This document shows, piece by piece, positions 1 to 5,613 of a stretch of DNA of 8,793 bases (its first letter is position 1; every line of letters starts with the position of its first letter). The stretch covers positions 1 to 8,793 of the forward strand of contig JAYTQQ010000218.1 in the NCBI GenBank assembly GCA_043746635.1, in the 5' to 3' direction. Origin of the DNA: JAYTQQ01 sp043746635 (GTDB lineage: Bacteria > Bdellovibrionota > Bdellovibrionia > Bdellovibrionales > JAMPXM01). Below the pieces are notes generated by a model, which did not search any database, was not told where the DNA came from, and saw only the letters and a program-made list of their open reading frames with translations. Position numbers and translations under genes: made by a program.

Positions 1-121
1 CAAACAAAAATCCCAGAAGACAATTTAACTTGGGGAATTCAAAACAGAAAAGCAAAATGAAATCCATAAAAAAAGACCTACCGATAGAGTTTAACTGCGA
101 GAGATTAAGGGGAATAGCATC
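1..121 (+). other. Left edge: possible tail of an upstream gene plus leader of the response regulator
   Basis: This stretch is A-rich and has two open plus-strand readings that could be the end of an upstream gene. One runs 1-60 and stops at TGA 58-60. The other runs 3-125 and stops at a TGA overlapping the regulator's start codon as ATGA, an arrangement often seen in translationally coupled kinase-regulator pairs. Neither shows a histidine-kinase motif in the few codons available. The second uses many AGA, AGG and ATA codons, so it may be chance. A good Shine-Dalgarno (AAGGGG, 107-112) sits nine bases before the regulator ATG. A PilS-like sensor kinase upstream is an expectation from family knowledge, not something visible here. 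Confidence 0.35.
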
Positions 122-1537
122 ATGAAGCCCAGAATATTGGTCACCGACGACGAAGAATCAATCCGCGAATTTCTAGATATCATGCTTCGTAAAGAAGGAT
201 ATGAAATTACTTGCGTCGAAGATGGCAAACAAGCCGCAGAAATCTTAAAGAAAAAAACTTTTGACATGGTGATCTCAGATCTTCAAATGCCCAATATGAC
301 CGGTATCGAACTTTTAAAACATGTTCGCGAATCTTACCCAGAACTTATTTTCATGATGATCACGGCATTCGGCACAACTGAAAGTGCCGTTGAAGCAATG
401 AAAATGGGCGCGTACGATTATATTACGAAGCCGTTTAAAATTGATGAAGTTCGTATCAACATCGCAAATGCACTTCGTAGTAAAAATCTCGAAGTTGAAA
501 ATAGAACGCTTAAGAAAGAACTTGAGAAAGAGTACAGCTTTCAAAATCTCGTCGGTAACTCCGAGGCGATGCACAAGATTTATTCTCTGGTGAAACGAGT
601 GAGCGACTCTCCGACAAATGTTTTGATTACGGGAGAGAGCGGTACCGGTAAAGAGATGGTCGCAAAAGCGATTCATTATAATGGACCATTAAAAGATAAA
701 GCGTTCGTTACCATCAACTGCGGAGCGATTCCCGAAAATTTGATGGAATCAGAAATGTTTGGTCACAAAAAAGGATCTTTTACCGGCGCAGTTGTCGATA
801 AGCCAGGTCTTTTCGAAGTAGCCGATGGCGGCTCTCTCTTCTTAGATGAGGTGGGAGAGTTACCTCTGAGTATTCAGGTTAAACTCCTTCGCGCGATTCA
901 AGAGCGTGTCATCAGACGTGTGGGTGCTACCGAGGATTTGCATGTTGATGTCAGAATTATTGCGGCCACGAATCGCAACCTCGAAGACATGGTTGCCGAT
1001 GGTTCATTTAGACAAGATTTATTTTATCGTTTGAACGTTATTAATATCCGTACCCCAAGTCTTCGTGAGCGTAGGGACGATATTCCTCTCCTCGCAAATC
1101 ATTTCTTGGCTAAGTATAATTCGAAACTCACAAAAAATATCGCGGCGATCAGTCGTGAGGCGATGGATCTCTTAAAGAAGTATGACTATCCAGGAAACGT
1201 GCGAGAACTCGAGAATATCATAGAGAGAACCGTAGCTCTCGAGGCGGGCGCAACTGTTTTACCTGAGAGCTTGCCGCCGTTCGTGAATACTCCATCGGGT
1301 CGTAAGATGGCATCGAGTGAGGGCATCGAAATTTCTGCCGAAGAAGGTATTGATTTGCAGAAGGTTCTCGATCAAATCGAAAAAGAACTGCTTATTAAGG
1401 CCATTCACGCCGCCGGCGGAACGAAGAAACGTGCCGCGAAACTTTTAGGCATCACATTTAGATCAATGCGATACCGCGTAGAGAAATTTAGCCTTGGAAT
1501 ACCTGACGATGAAGGCGATATAGACGACGATAATTAG
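122..1537 (+). CDS. pilR: PilR-type sigma-54-dependent response regulator
   Basis: A 471-residue cytoplasmic transcription activator of the NtrC family with all three domains intact. The receiver domain (about 1-118) has acidic pocket D9/D10, phospho-acceptor D53, T81 and K103. The AAA+ domain (about 142-375) has Walker A GESGTGKE at 171-178, a GSFTGA sigma-54 contact loop at 218-223, Walker B with LDE at 241-243, and sensor II around PGNVRELEN at 357-365. A Fis-type helix-turn-helix covers about 425-455. The recognition-helix segment ITFRSMRYR and the AAA+ string FGHKKGSFTGA resemble PilR, which activates type IV pilin transcription, more than NtrC or AtoC. An acidic tail (DDEGDIDDDN) ends the protein. 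The ATG is supported by an AAGGGG ribosome site nine bases upstream. The PilR label is by motif resemblance; targets are unknown and no pilin gene is in the window. Family assignment is near certain, the PilR subtype likely. Confidence 0.93.
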   Translation: MKPRILVTDDEESIREFLDIMLRKEGYEITCVEDGKQAAEILKKKTFDMVISDLQMPNMTGIELLKHVRESYPELIFMMITAFGTTESAVEAMKMGAYDYITKPFKIDEVRINIANALRSKNLEVENRTLKKELEKEYSFQNLVGNSEAMHKIYSLVKRVSDSPTNVLITGESGTGKEMVAKAIHYNGPLKDKAFVTINCGAIPENLMESEMFGHKKGSFTGAVVDKPGLFEVADGGSLFLDEVGELPLSIQVKLLRAIQERVIRRVGATEDLHVDVRIIAATNRNLEDMVADGSFRQDLFYRLNVINIRTPSLRERRDDIPLLANHFLAKYNSKLTKNIAAISREAMDLLKKYDYPGNVRELENIIERTVALEAGATVLPESLPPFVNTPSGRKMASSEGIEISAEEGIDLQKVLDQIEKELLIKAIHAAGGTKKRAAKLLGITFRSMRYRVEKFSLGIPDDEGDIDDDN

Positions 1538-1551
1538 TGTCGATCGTGACC

Positions 1552-2073
1552 CTAGTTCTGTAAAGCGTTTGTCCAAAGCGAATTAAAATTCGCTTCGTAT
1601 TTTGCGACAGTCGCAGGATCATTCAAATAAAACTGATTTTCAGCATTCGAAGCCGTCGCGTTCATTGTATAATTAAATGAGCCGGCTTCGATTGACCTCA
1701 GATCAACGATCGAGTATTTGTCATGCATAATTCCCTGAACATTTCCGATTCGGAGAGCAACTCCGGCCGTTTTAAGGGCTCCCACGAGCGAAGATGTGCC
1801 CGATGCCTGCTGCCGATCAACAACCATGCGCACGAGAACTCCACGATTTTTTGCAGCGACGATGGCCGCAACAATCTGCGCGTGGGTGATTGAGTAAATT
1901 GCGATATCAAGCGTGTGGGTCGACGTTGTGATAAACGAAATCAATTTCAGATCGCAACGCTCGTTAGGTGAAAAACAAGTATCGATCGATCCGACGGCTG
2001 GGTTCACGGCGAAACTCGCCTGACTCAAACTCAAGATCGCAAACATAGAACAAACTGCCGACTTCAAGATCAT
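1552..2073 (-). CDS. Secreted phospholipase D-superfamily nuclease (Nuc-like, single HKD motif)
   Basis: A 173-residue protein with a Sec signal peptide (about 1-22, cleavage after SQASFA) followed by a compact PLD-fold domain. The catalytic HKD motif is complete: H117, K119 and D124, then G131-S132-x-N134 (GSFNYT). It is followed by the NAENQF segment (143-148) and the terminal F-x-x-LW typical of bacterial Nuc endonucleases. Members of this size carry one HKD and form the active site as a homodimer, usually acting as periplasmic or secreted phosphodiesterases on DNA. C33 and C40 could form a disulfide in the exported protein. The start is supported by GGAGG at 2081-2085, seven bases upstream. 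It stands alone, convergent with the response regulator and only 14 bases from its stop. The substrate (DNA or phospholipid) cannot be decided from sequence; nuclease is favoured by size and motif context. Confidence 0.88.
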   Translation of the reverse strand: MILKSAVCSMFAILSLSQASFAVNPAVGSIDTCFSPNERCDLKLISFITTSTHTLDIAIYSITHAQIVAAIVAAKNRGVLVRMVVDRQQASGTSSLVGALKTAGVALRIGNVQGIMHDKYSIVDLRSIEAGSFNYTMNATASNAENQFYLNDPATVAKYEANFNSLWTNALQN

Positions 2074-2136
2074 GGATCCCCCTCCGATTTTTTCTTGGAC
2101 TGAGGGTATGTTGAGCTCTCAAGCAACGGCAAACGA

Positions 2137-2164
2137 ATTATTGTCAGGAAATTGTTTTCTTCAA
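2137..2164 (-). promoter_or_regulatory. Candidate sigma-70-type promoter for the secreted nuclease
   Basis: On the minus strand a -35-like TTGAAG (2159-2164) and a -10-like AATAAT (2137-2142) are separated by 16 bases. They match the consensus at 4/6 and 5/6 positions. Transcription would start near 2130 and give a leader of roughly 55 bases before the nuclease ATG. An interrupted palindrome TTGAG-CT-CTCAA (2111-2122) lies in this leader and could be an operator. No experimental support is visible. Confidence 0.35.
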
Positions 2165-2301
2165 AACTCAGATTGGATGTATAAAAAAGTTTTATATATA
2201 AAATCACATTGATTCACGGCGCATGAGCTCAGTTCAATTCAAATCTTTTTAAGCCAAACTCTGCTTTGAAGGCGAGCACAGGATCTCTGACTTCGGAAAG
2301 C

Positions 2302-2331
2302 CTCAAAGAATTACTTTGAGTGAGCGCACTC
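2302..2331. repeat. Overlapping inverted repeats (two alternative hairpins)
   Basis: CTCAAAG (2302-2308) pairs perfectly with CTTTGAG (2314-2320) around a five-base loop. The last three bases of that arm also begin GAGTG (2318-2322), which pairs with CACTC (2327-2331) around a four-base loop. The two stems share bases and cannot form together. Confidence 0.55.
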
Positions 2332-2348
2332 GCAAAAATTTTCTTCTC

Positions 2349-2360
2349 AAACCGCGGTTT
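2349..2360. repeat. 12-base perfect palindrome AAACCGCGGTTT
   Basis: AAACCGCGGTTT is identical to its reverse complement. It could be a dimeric protein-binding site or chance; nothing nearby decides. Confidence 0.45.
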
Positions 2361-2414
2361 TGCTAAAAATCTAACCGAAAAAATGAAGAGCGCTAAAAAC
2401 AAGCAGCCAATCAT

Positions 2415-2429
2415 GCTTGTAAAACAAGC
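2415..2429. repeat. 6-base stem, 3-base loop inverted repeat
   Basis: GCTTGT (2415-2420) and ACAAGC (2424-2429) form a perfect stem with loop AAA. It is part of the hairpin-rich interval downstream of marR. Confidence 0.5.
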
Positions 2430-2441
2430 TGTGAGAGGCAT

Positions 2442-2472
2442 GAAGTGAGATTAGCATTCACTTCGGGAAGTG
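2442..2472. repeat. Three-arm repeat able to form mutually exclusive hairpins
   Basis: GAAGTGA (2442-2448), its complement TCACTTC (2458-2464) and a further GAAGTG (2467-2472) are arranged so that the middle arm can pair with either neighbour. This geometry resembles attenuator or antiterminator switches, but no T-run or leader peptide accompanies it. Confidence 0.55.
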
Positions 2473-2482
2473 GCAATTCGAA

Positions 2483-2520
2483 GCCGAGACATATATGATT
2501 TCTCGGCGGCGCCTTCGGCG
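2483..2520. repeat. 7-base stem followed by a GC-rich mini-hairpin
   Basis: GCCGAGA (2483-2489) pairs perfectly with TCTCGGC (2501-2507) across an 11-base AT-rich loop. It is followed by CGCC-TTC-GGCG (2510-2520). Neither is followed by a good T-run on either strand, so an intrinsic terminator is possible but weak. Confidence 0.5.
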
Positions 2521-2629
2521 GATTTGTTGCCCTGTTGTTTGTAGTACCGGTTTGATTCGGCTAAAGTTGAGTGCTTGAGAGTTCGAGATTTGAAGCGCGC
2601 AAGGTAAGTTCCAAGGATCATTACGAGTG

Positions 2630-3199
2630 CTAAGTATCAGCTGCCATAAGAGCAACGGCATTTTGAAGGGCGGATAGACCTTGAGCTAAATTTTGCTTCG
2701 CCTGAGGCGAGAGAGTTTGAATCTTCTTTTCAAAACCTAAGCAAGTTTGCTTTTGAACGACTTCGAAGGTTTTCTTACCGAGTGGAGTCAGCTGCGCAAC
2801 TACTTGTCTGCGGTCAGTTGTATCCTGCGTCTTTTCCGCGAGTCCGTGCTTGATCAGCCAATCGACCATACGAGAAGTTGCCGCAACACTTAAGCCTAAG
2901 GTTTCTGCGAGCATACGGTTGTTTGCGGGTTCACACCAAAGATTCGCGAGAACTCGAAACTGAGCAATCGTGAGTTCAGTTGTGCGGGCCTTTCTCATTT
3001 CATTTCGAATTGACTGCATTGCAAACGGAATCGAGTCTAAAAAGAGAGACGCAATATCATGATCACTCGTTTTTATCGAAGCCGAAACGAGCGCCGATTT
3101 AGCGACTCGTTTTTCTTTTGGTATGTTGAGTGAAAGCTTTTGCGTCGGCACGATTTTATTTTTCTGCGCTGACGAAGTGAATGTGCACGTCGTTTTCAT
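2630..3199 (-). CDS. MarR-family transcriptional repressor
   Basis: A winged helix-turn-helix regulator of 189 residues if started at the ATG at 3199. Numbered from that ATG, the dimerisation helix is about 50-72. The HTH is about 75-118 (LTIAQFRVLANL, then AETLGLSVAATSRMVDWLIKHG). The beta-wing carries the family D-x-x-DRR signature (DTTDRRQVVAQLT, about 126-138). C-terminal helices complete the dimer. MarR proteins bind short palindromes as dimers and release on binding phenolic or other small amphiphiles or on oxidation. The start is uncertain: no strong ribosome site precedes the ATG at 3250, the ATG at 3199, or a GTG at 3151 that lies four bases after the upstream stop. The basic N-terminal extension before the core is unusually long. 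As last gene of the tolC-like operon it probably controls that operon, perhaps through the palindrome at 4998-5010. Function class is firm; start and ligand are not. Confidence 0.88.
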   Translation of the reverse strand: MKTTCTFTSSAQKNKIVPTQKLSLNIPKEKRVAKSALVSASIKTSDHDIASLFLDSIPFAMQSIRNEMRKARTTELTIAQFRVLANLWCEPANNRMLAETLGLSVAATSRMVDWLIKHGLAEKTQDTTDRRQVVAQLTPLGKKTFEVVQKQTCLGFEKKIQTLSPQAKQNLAQGLSALQNAVALMAADT

Positions 3200-3560
3200 T
3201 TGAGATATATTCGCAAACAAAAGCAGGCTCGAGACTCCAGGGCAGAACATTGTTCATTGCGTATTCGGCGCCAAGGCGGAGGGAGAATAGATTCAAGGTT
3301 TCACTCACATTAACATTGCTTGTGAGTTGAAAGTTTTTTGGAGCCCAAGTTGAGCCTGTGATTTCAAATTCATCATGAGTGACCGGAATAGGCGCAACCG
3401 GAATCAGTTTAATTTCACTTTGCTGAACTGGTAAAGAATACAACTGAACTTCTTCTTCAGGCCGAGGAACCGACTTCTTTTTTTTCTTTGAAGCGGCAAG
3501 TGCTGAGTTAGCAAAACTCAACATCAAAAGCATGCTTATGAAAAGTTTCGTTAATTTCAC
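3156..3560 (-). CDS. Short exported protein, possibly a truncated outer-membrane barrel
   Basis: A 134-residue protein with a clear Sec signal peptide (1-22, FANSALA), then a lysine run (25-29) and a Pro/Glu-rich linker. After that come two segments with barrel-strand character (about 89-101, TLNLFSLRLGAEYA; about 107-119, PWSLEPAFVCEYI) before the stop. I do not recognise a named family. The GTG start overlaps the TolC-like stop as GTGA and has GGAGAG at 3566-3571, so translation is well supported and coupled. Barrel-like proteins are normally much longer, so this may be a decayed or internally deleted gene whose 3' end now overlaps the marR N-terminus by 44 bases if marR starts at 3199. Alternatively it is a genuine small periplasmic accessory of the channel. 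It lacks a lipobox. A gene is likely here; its function is unknown. Confidence 0.6.
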   Translation of the reverse strand: MKLTKLFISMLLMLSFANSALAASKKKKKSVPRPEEEVQLYSLPVQQSEIKLIPVAPIPVTHDEFEITGSTWAPKNFQLTSNVNVSETLNLFSLRLGAEYAMNNVLPWSLEPAFVCEYISNENDVHIHFVSAEK

Positions 3561-4921
3561 TTTTTCTCTCCAAGTAAATCGATCAATTTCGTAAGGGGTT
3601 GTCCCGAAGCGATGAAGTAACCAGTCATCGCCTGGATCGTATTATATTCTGTCTGAAAGAACGACTGATCGGCAGTGAGCTGAGATGTCTGAACCGTTAA
3701 AAAAACCAAGAAATCGATCGTCGCTAATCTGTAATTTCTTTTTGCTTCCGCAACCGATTCACGAGCTAAGTTCGAAGCTTCTTCTGCCGACGAAAGAGAC
3801 GCCTGAGAGCTCTCGAGAGTTTTTCGTGCGGTCAACTGCGCAAGTTCGAGAGTATCTGTTTCGCCGTGTGCCTGATATTCTAACTGGTAATCTTGCGAAG
3901 CGAGAGCCTTTTGTTCGTAGGAAGAAGAGAATCCGCTAAAGATCGGAATCGTCAATTGAAGACCCACCGACCAAAATTGGGCGTAGTTTGAAAAGATATC
4001 TGCTTTGGTGTAGCTATTGCTACCGAGATCGCCAACGAGGTCGAGACTTGGATAATGCTTTCCCCAAGTTTGATCTTTCAATTCATTTAACTGCAAGCGG
4101 CTCAAGCGAATACGTTCAAGCTCAGGGAGTCTTGAATGTTTCAAATCAACATTTGCATCGATCACCGCGAGAGGAACACGAACGAGTCTTCCGCGAATTT
4201 TAGTTTCTGTTTGTGGAATTCCGCCCATGAGTGTTGAGAGATTCGCGGCCGAAGTCACAATCATGTTTTTTGACGCTATAATTTGTGGCTTCAAAAGTGC
4301 CATCTGTGTTTTCACTTGAAGAACGTCAAGTAATTGTCCGCGGCCGGTTTGGTAACGATTTTGCGATGTCTTCAAAGTCTCTTGCAAAACATCAAGCTGA
4401 CGGTTGAGTAGGTCTAAAAGTTTTTGATCGAGGATCACGCTGTAGAAAGCTTGAATCACTTGATTCGCGAGATTGCGTTCGGCGAGTTCGACGTCGACTT
4501 CATTAATTTGTCGGGTGTAGTCGAGATTACGGACAGCAGCCAAGCTACCGTATGCGAACAAGGGCTGAGCAAGGTGAAGATCAAGATTGTAGGAGTTATA
4601 GGGTTCTCCTTTGAAGTTTGCCAAATAGGTTTGAAGTACCGAATCTTTTCTGTAAAGTCCAGATCCCGACAAACTCAAAACCGGAAAAAGGTTTGTGCGA
4701 ATCAGAGATGTATTTGCTTTATCTTGATTGAGAACTTCTTTGGCTTGATGAATGGTCGGATTATTATTGATTGCGGTATCGATTGCTTCGCGAATGGTGA
4801 TCACGTTCAAACTTAAACCATCGGTTTCGCTTGCGGCATTTGCTAAAGCAGATAATAAAAGGCAACCCACGACGGCAAAGCTTATAAGTTTTAACTTATT
4901 CAATTTCAAATTCAGCCGCAT
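3557..4921 (-). CDS. TolC-family outer-membrane efflux channel protein
   Basis: A 454-residue outer-membrane factor, the usual length for the TolC/OEP family, with the expected two-fold repeat. The signal peptide spans about 1-29 (cleavage after ALANA). A VVGC string at 17-20 weakly resembles a lipobox, but a hydrophobic stretch after it argues for ordinary signal cleavage. The first OEP repeat is about 40-240: a helix starting ITIREAIDTAINNNP, strand LFPVLSLSGSG, then long coiled-coil helices including the RYQTGRGQLLDVLQ segment. The second repeat is about 265-440, with strand YPSLDLVGDLG, LTIPIFSGF and helices ending NYRLATIDFLVFLTVQTSQ. Trimers form a barrel plus periplasmic tunnel for export. 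GGAGG at 4928-4932 supports the ATG. It is first of a three-gene operon with the short exported protein and the MarR regulator. The 282-base gap from the upstream thioesterase suggests its own promoter. No adaptor (membrane fusion protein) is nearby. Which pump it serves is inference; the exporter at 5610-7865 is the obvious candidate. Confidence 0.93.
   Translation of the reverse strand: MRLNLKLNKLKLISFAVVGCLLLSALANAASETDGLSLNVITIREAIDTAINNNPTIHQAKEVLNQDKANTSLIRTNLFPVLSLSGSGLYRKDSVLQTYLANFKGEPYNSYNLDLHLAQPLFAYGSLAAVRNLDYTRQINEVDVELAERNLANQVIQAFYSVILDQKLLDLLNRQLDVLQETLKTSQNRYQTGRGQLLDVLQVKTQMALLKPQIIASKNMIVTSAANLSTLMGGIPQTETKIRGRLVRVPLAVIDANVDLKHSRLPELERIRLSRLQLNELKDQTWGKHYPSLDLVGDLGSNSYTKADIFSNYAQFWSVGLQLTIPIFSGFSSSYEQKALASQDYQLEYQAHGETDTLELAQLTARKTLESSQASLSSAEEASNLARESVAEAKRNYRLATIDFLVFLTVQTSQLTADQSFFQTEYNTIQAMTGYFIASGQPLTKLIDLLGEKK
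3566..3571 (-). promoter_or_regulatory. Ribosome-binding site deciding a GTG start
   Basis: GGAGAG on the minus strand lies five bases before the GTG at 3560, inside the last codons of the TolC-like gene. It is the main reason to accept the GTG as the start of the short exported protein. Confidence 0.65.
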
Positions 4922-4980
4922 TTCTTTCCTCCGAAAATCCTAGTTGATTGCTCTTTGATGAACTGTCTGTCGGTGGGCGC

Positions 4981-5010
4981 AGTCTAGCAAAGAATAATTG
5001 CAGTGTGCAA
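4981..5010 (-). promoter_or_regulatory. Weak candidate promoter for the TolC-like operon
   Basis: On the minus strand TTGCAC (5005-5010) and TAGACT (4981-4986), 18 bases apart, are a weak -35/-10 pair. If real, the palindrome at 4998-5010 covers the -35, which suits repression. Other placements are possible in this AT-rich gap. Confidence 0.25.
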
Positions 5011-5013
5011 CTA
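4995..5013. promoter_or_regulatory. Candidate MarR-type operator upstream of the TolC-like operon
   Basis: TTGCA (4998-5002), GTG, TGCAA (5006-5010) is a perfect five-base inverted repeat with a three-base centre. Two of the next three flanking pairs also match, giving a 19-base pseudo-palindrome TAATTGCAGTGTGCAACTA. Size and TTGCA half-sites are typical of MarR-family operators. It lies about 75 bases before the channel gene's ATG, and the same operon encodes a MarR protein, suggesting autoregulation. Binding itself is inferred. Confidence 0.5.
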
Positions 5014-5202
5014 AATTGTCGTATAAGTAAACTTCACAAGAAAGAAATCAGAGTGCGATTTGCATGAAAAATTCTGCCGAGATATTTCGAATCGCCGGGT
5101 CTACCGGTCCATATGCAGAAATAAAGAATACGGAATCCGAAAACTCATCGGACAAGAAAAACCAAATTGCCATCAACACGCTCAGGGGCCAGTTTACAAA
5201 AT
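5014..5202. other. Spacer between the thioesterase and the TolC-like operon
   Basis: Overlapping short open frames exist on both strands here (5064-5291 plus; about 5048-5236 minus). None has a ribosome site or a recognisable protein, and both extend into the thioesterase 3' end. I see no gene in it. Confidence 0.5.
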
Positions 5203-5613
5203 TTACGGATTTGAAAATCCGATTGCATGTAACCAATCAGGAGTCGGAAGAACTAATTTTCTCTCGGTCAAAGAAAAAAGACCGAAAGTAAATTCGGCTT
5301 GAGCGCAAATGTCACGGCCTCGAACAATGGTTTGCTCCAATATGCCGATCTTTTTTTGGTATGAAAGTAAACGCGTCTGCACGTCGATGCCGTCGCGGGC
5401 TTTGAGTTCGCGAAGAAATTTTAATTTTACTTCGAGAATGGTCGGCCCAAGGCCTGTCTCGTTAATTTTTTCGAGGCCGAAGCCATTTTTTGTGATGAGA
5501 TCCCAGCGTGCTTCTTCAAAGACGGTTAGGTAGGCAGCATTGTTCATGTGCCCAAATGCATCGAGATGAATTTCTTTGATGTATGTAGGATAAGAAAAAA
5601 CTTTCGAATTCAT
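5203..5613 (-). CDS. Hotdog-fold acyl-CoA thioesterase (4HBT/YbgC-like)
   Basis: A 136-residue single-domain hotdog protein, the normal size for 4HBT thioesterases, which hydrolyse acyl-CoA or acyl-carrier thioesters in the cytoplasm. The signature is intact: catalytic D18 in HLDAFGHMNNAAY, with G21-H22-M-N24-N25 and Y28, then FEEARW (32-37). A second conserved stretch is LEVKLKFLREL (60-70). There is no signal peptide. Its ATG overlaps the transporter stop as ATGA, and GAAGGA at 5623-5628 provides a ribosome site nine bases upstream, so it is translationally coupled to the RND exporter. That pairing suggests it releases or edits an acyl group on the exporter's substrate, or recycles acyl-CoA linked to it. 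This is inference from context; the acyl chain preferred cannot be read from sequence. Confidence 0.9.
   Translation of the reverse strand: MNSKVFSYPTYIKEIHLDAFGHMNNAAYLTVFEEARWDLITKNGFGLEKINETGLGPTILEVKLKFLRELKARDGIDVQTRLLSYQKKIGILEQTIVRGRDICAQAEFTFGLFSLTERKLVLPTPDWLHAIGFSNP
5206..5221 (-). terminator. Weak hairpin at the thioesterase stop
   Basis: Reading the minus strand, CGGATT-TTCA-AATCCG forms a six-base-pair stem just before the thioesterase TAA and is followed by TAAATTTTG. Stem GC is low and the T-run is broken, so termination would be inefficient, or the structure is incidental. Confidence 0.25.

Larger units (their letters stand above)
2074..2629. other. Long non-coding interval rich in short inverted repeats
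   Basis: This 556-base gap between the nuclease and marR contains no convincing gene. Two minus-strand open frames of about 70 codons exist. The one at 2229-2441 has a hydrophobic N-terminus but no ribosome site. The one at 2458-2661 overlaps the end of marR and encodes an arginine run from a GC-rich repeat. From 2302 to 2520 there are many perfect short inverted repeats, listed separately. An AT-only palindrome TTTTATATATAAAA lies at 2190-2203. No intrinsic terminator with a clear T-run follows marR. The region could hold a structured RNA, a processed 3' end or decayed sequence. Confidence 0.6.

Noticed and set aside
17..125. Upstream frame ending in ATGA overlap with the response regulator
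   Set aside because: Attractive as a translationally coupled kinase end, but the visible codons show no kinase motif and use rare-looking codons, so no separate gene was called.
314..676. Minus-strand 120-codon open frame inside the response regulator
   Set aside because: Antisense to the receiver and AAA+ domains; composition and sequence do not resemble a real protein.
2190..2203. AT-only palindrome TTTTATATATAAAA
   Set aside because: Perfect 14-base palindrome, but such AT runs are common by chance near promoters. It could be a promoter element on either strand, with no deciding evidence.
2229..2441. Minus-strand 70-codon open frame with a hydrophobic N-terminus
   Set aside because: No ribosome site, an in-frame stop 12 bases before the ATG, start placed among inverted repeats, and no recognisable family. 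A small membrane protein cannot be excluded, but support is too thin.
2458..2661. Minus-strand 67-codon open frame overlapping the end of marR
   Set aside because: Starts inside marR in another frame, encodes an arginine run from a GC-rich hairpin, and has no start signal.
4424..4816. Plus-strand 130-codon open frame inside the TolC-like gene
   Set aside because: Lies antisense to a strongly supported channel gene, with no start signal or recognisable domain. It is a reading-frame shadow.
5221..5238. GATTG...CAATC inverted repeat near the thioesterase end, containing TTGCATGTAA
   Set aside because: Considered as a second MarR site, but it lies in coding sequence, has one mismatch in the core and different spacing from the 4998-5010 palindrome.
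5048..5302. Overlapping short open frames on both strands between the thioesterase and the TolC-like gene
   Set aside because: No ribosome sites, no family resemblance, and overlap with the thioesterase 3' end. The minus-strand frame is also not in phase with the thioesterase, so it is not a lost extension.
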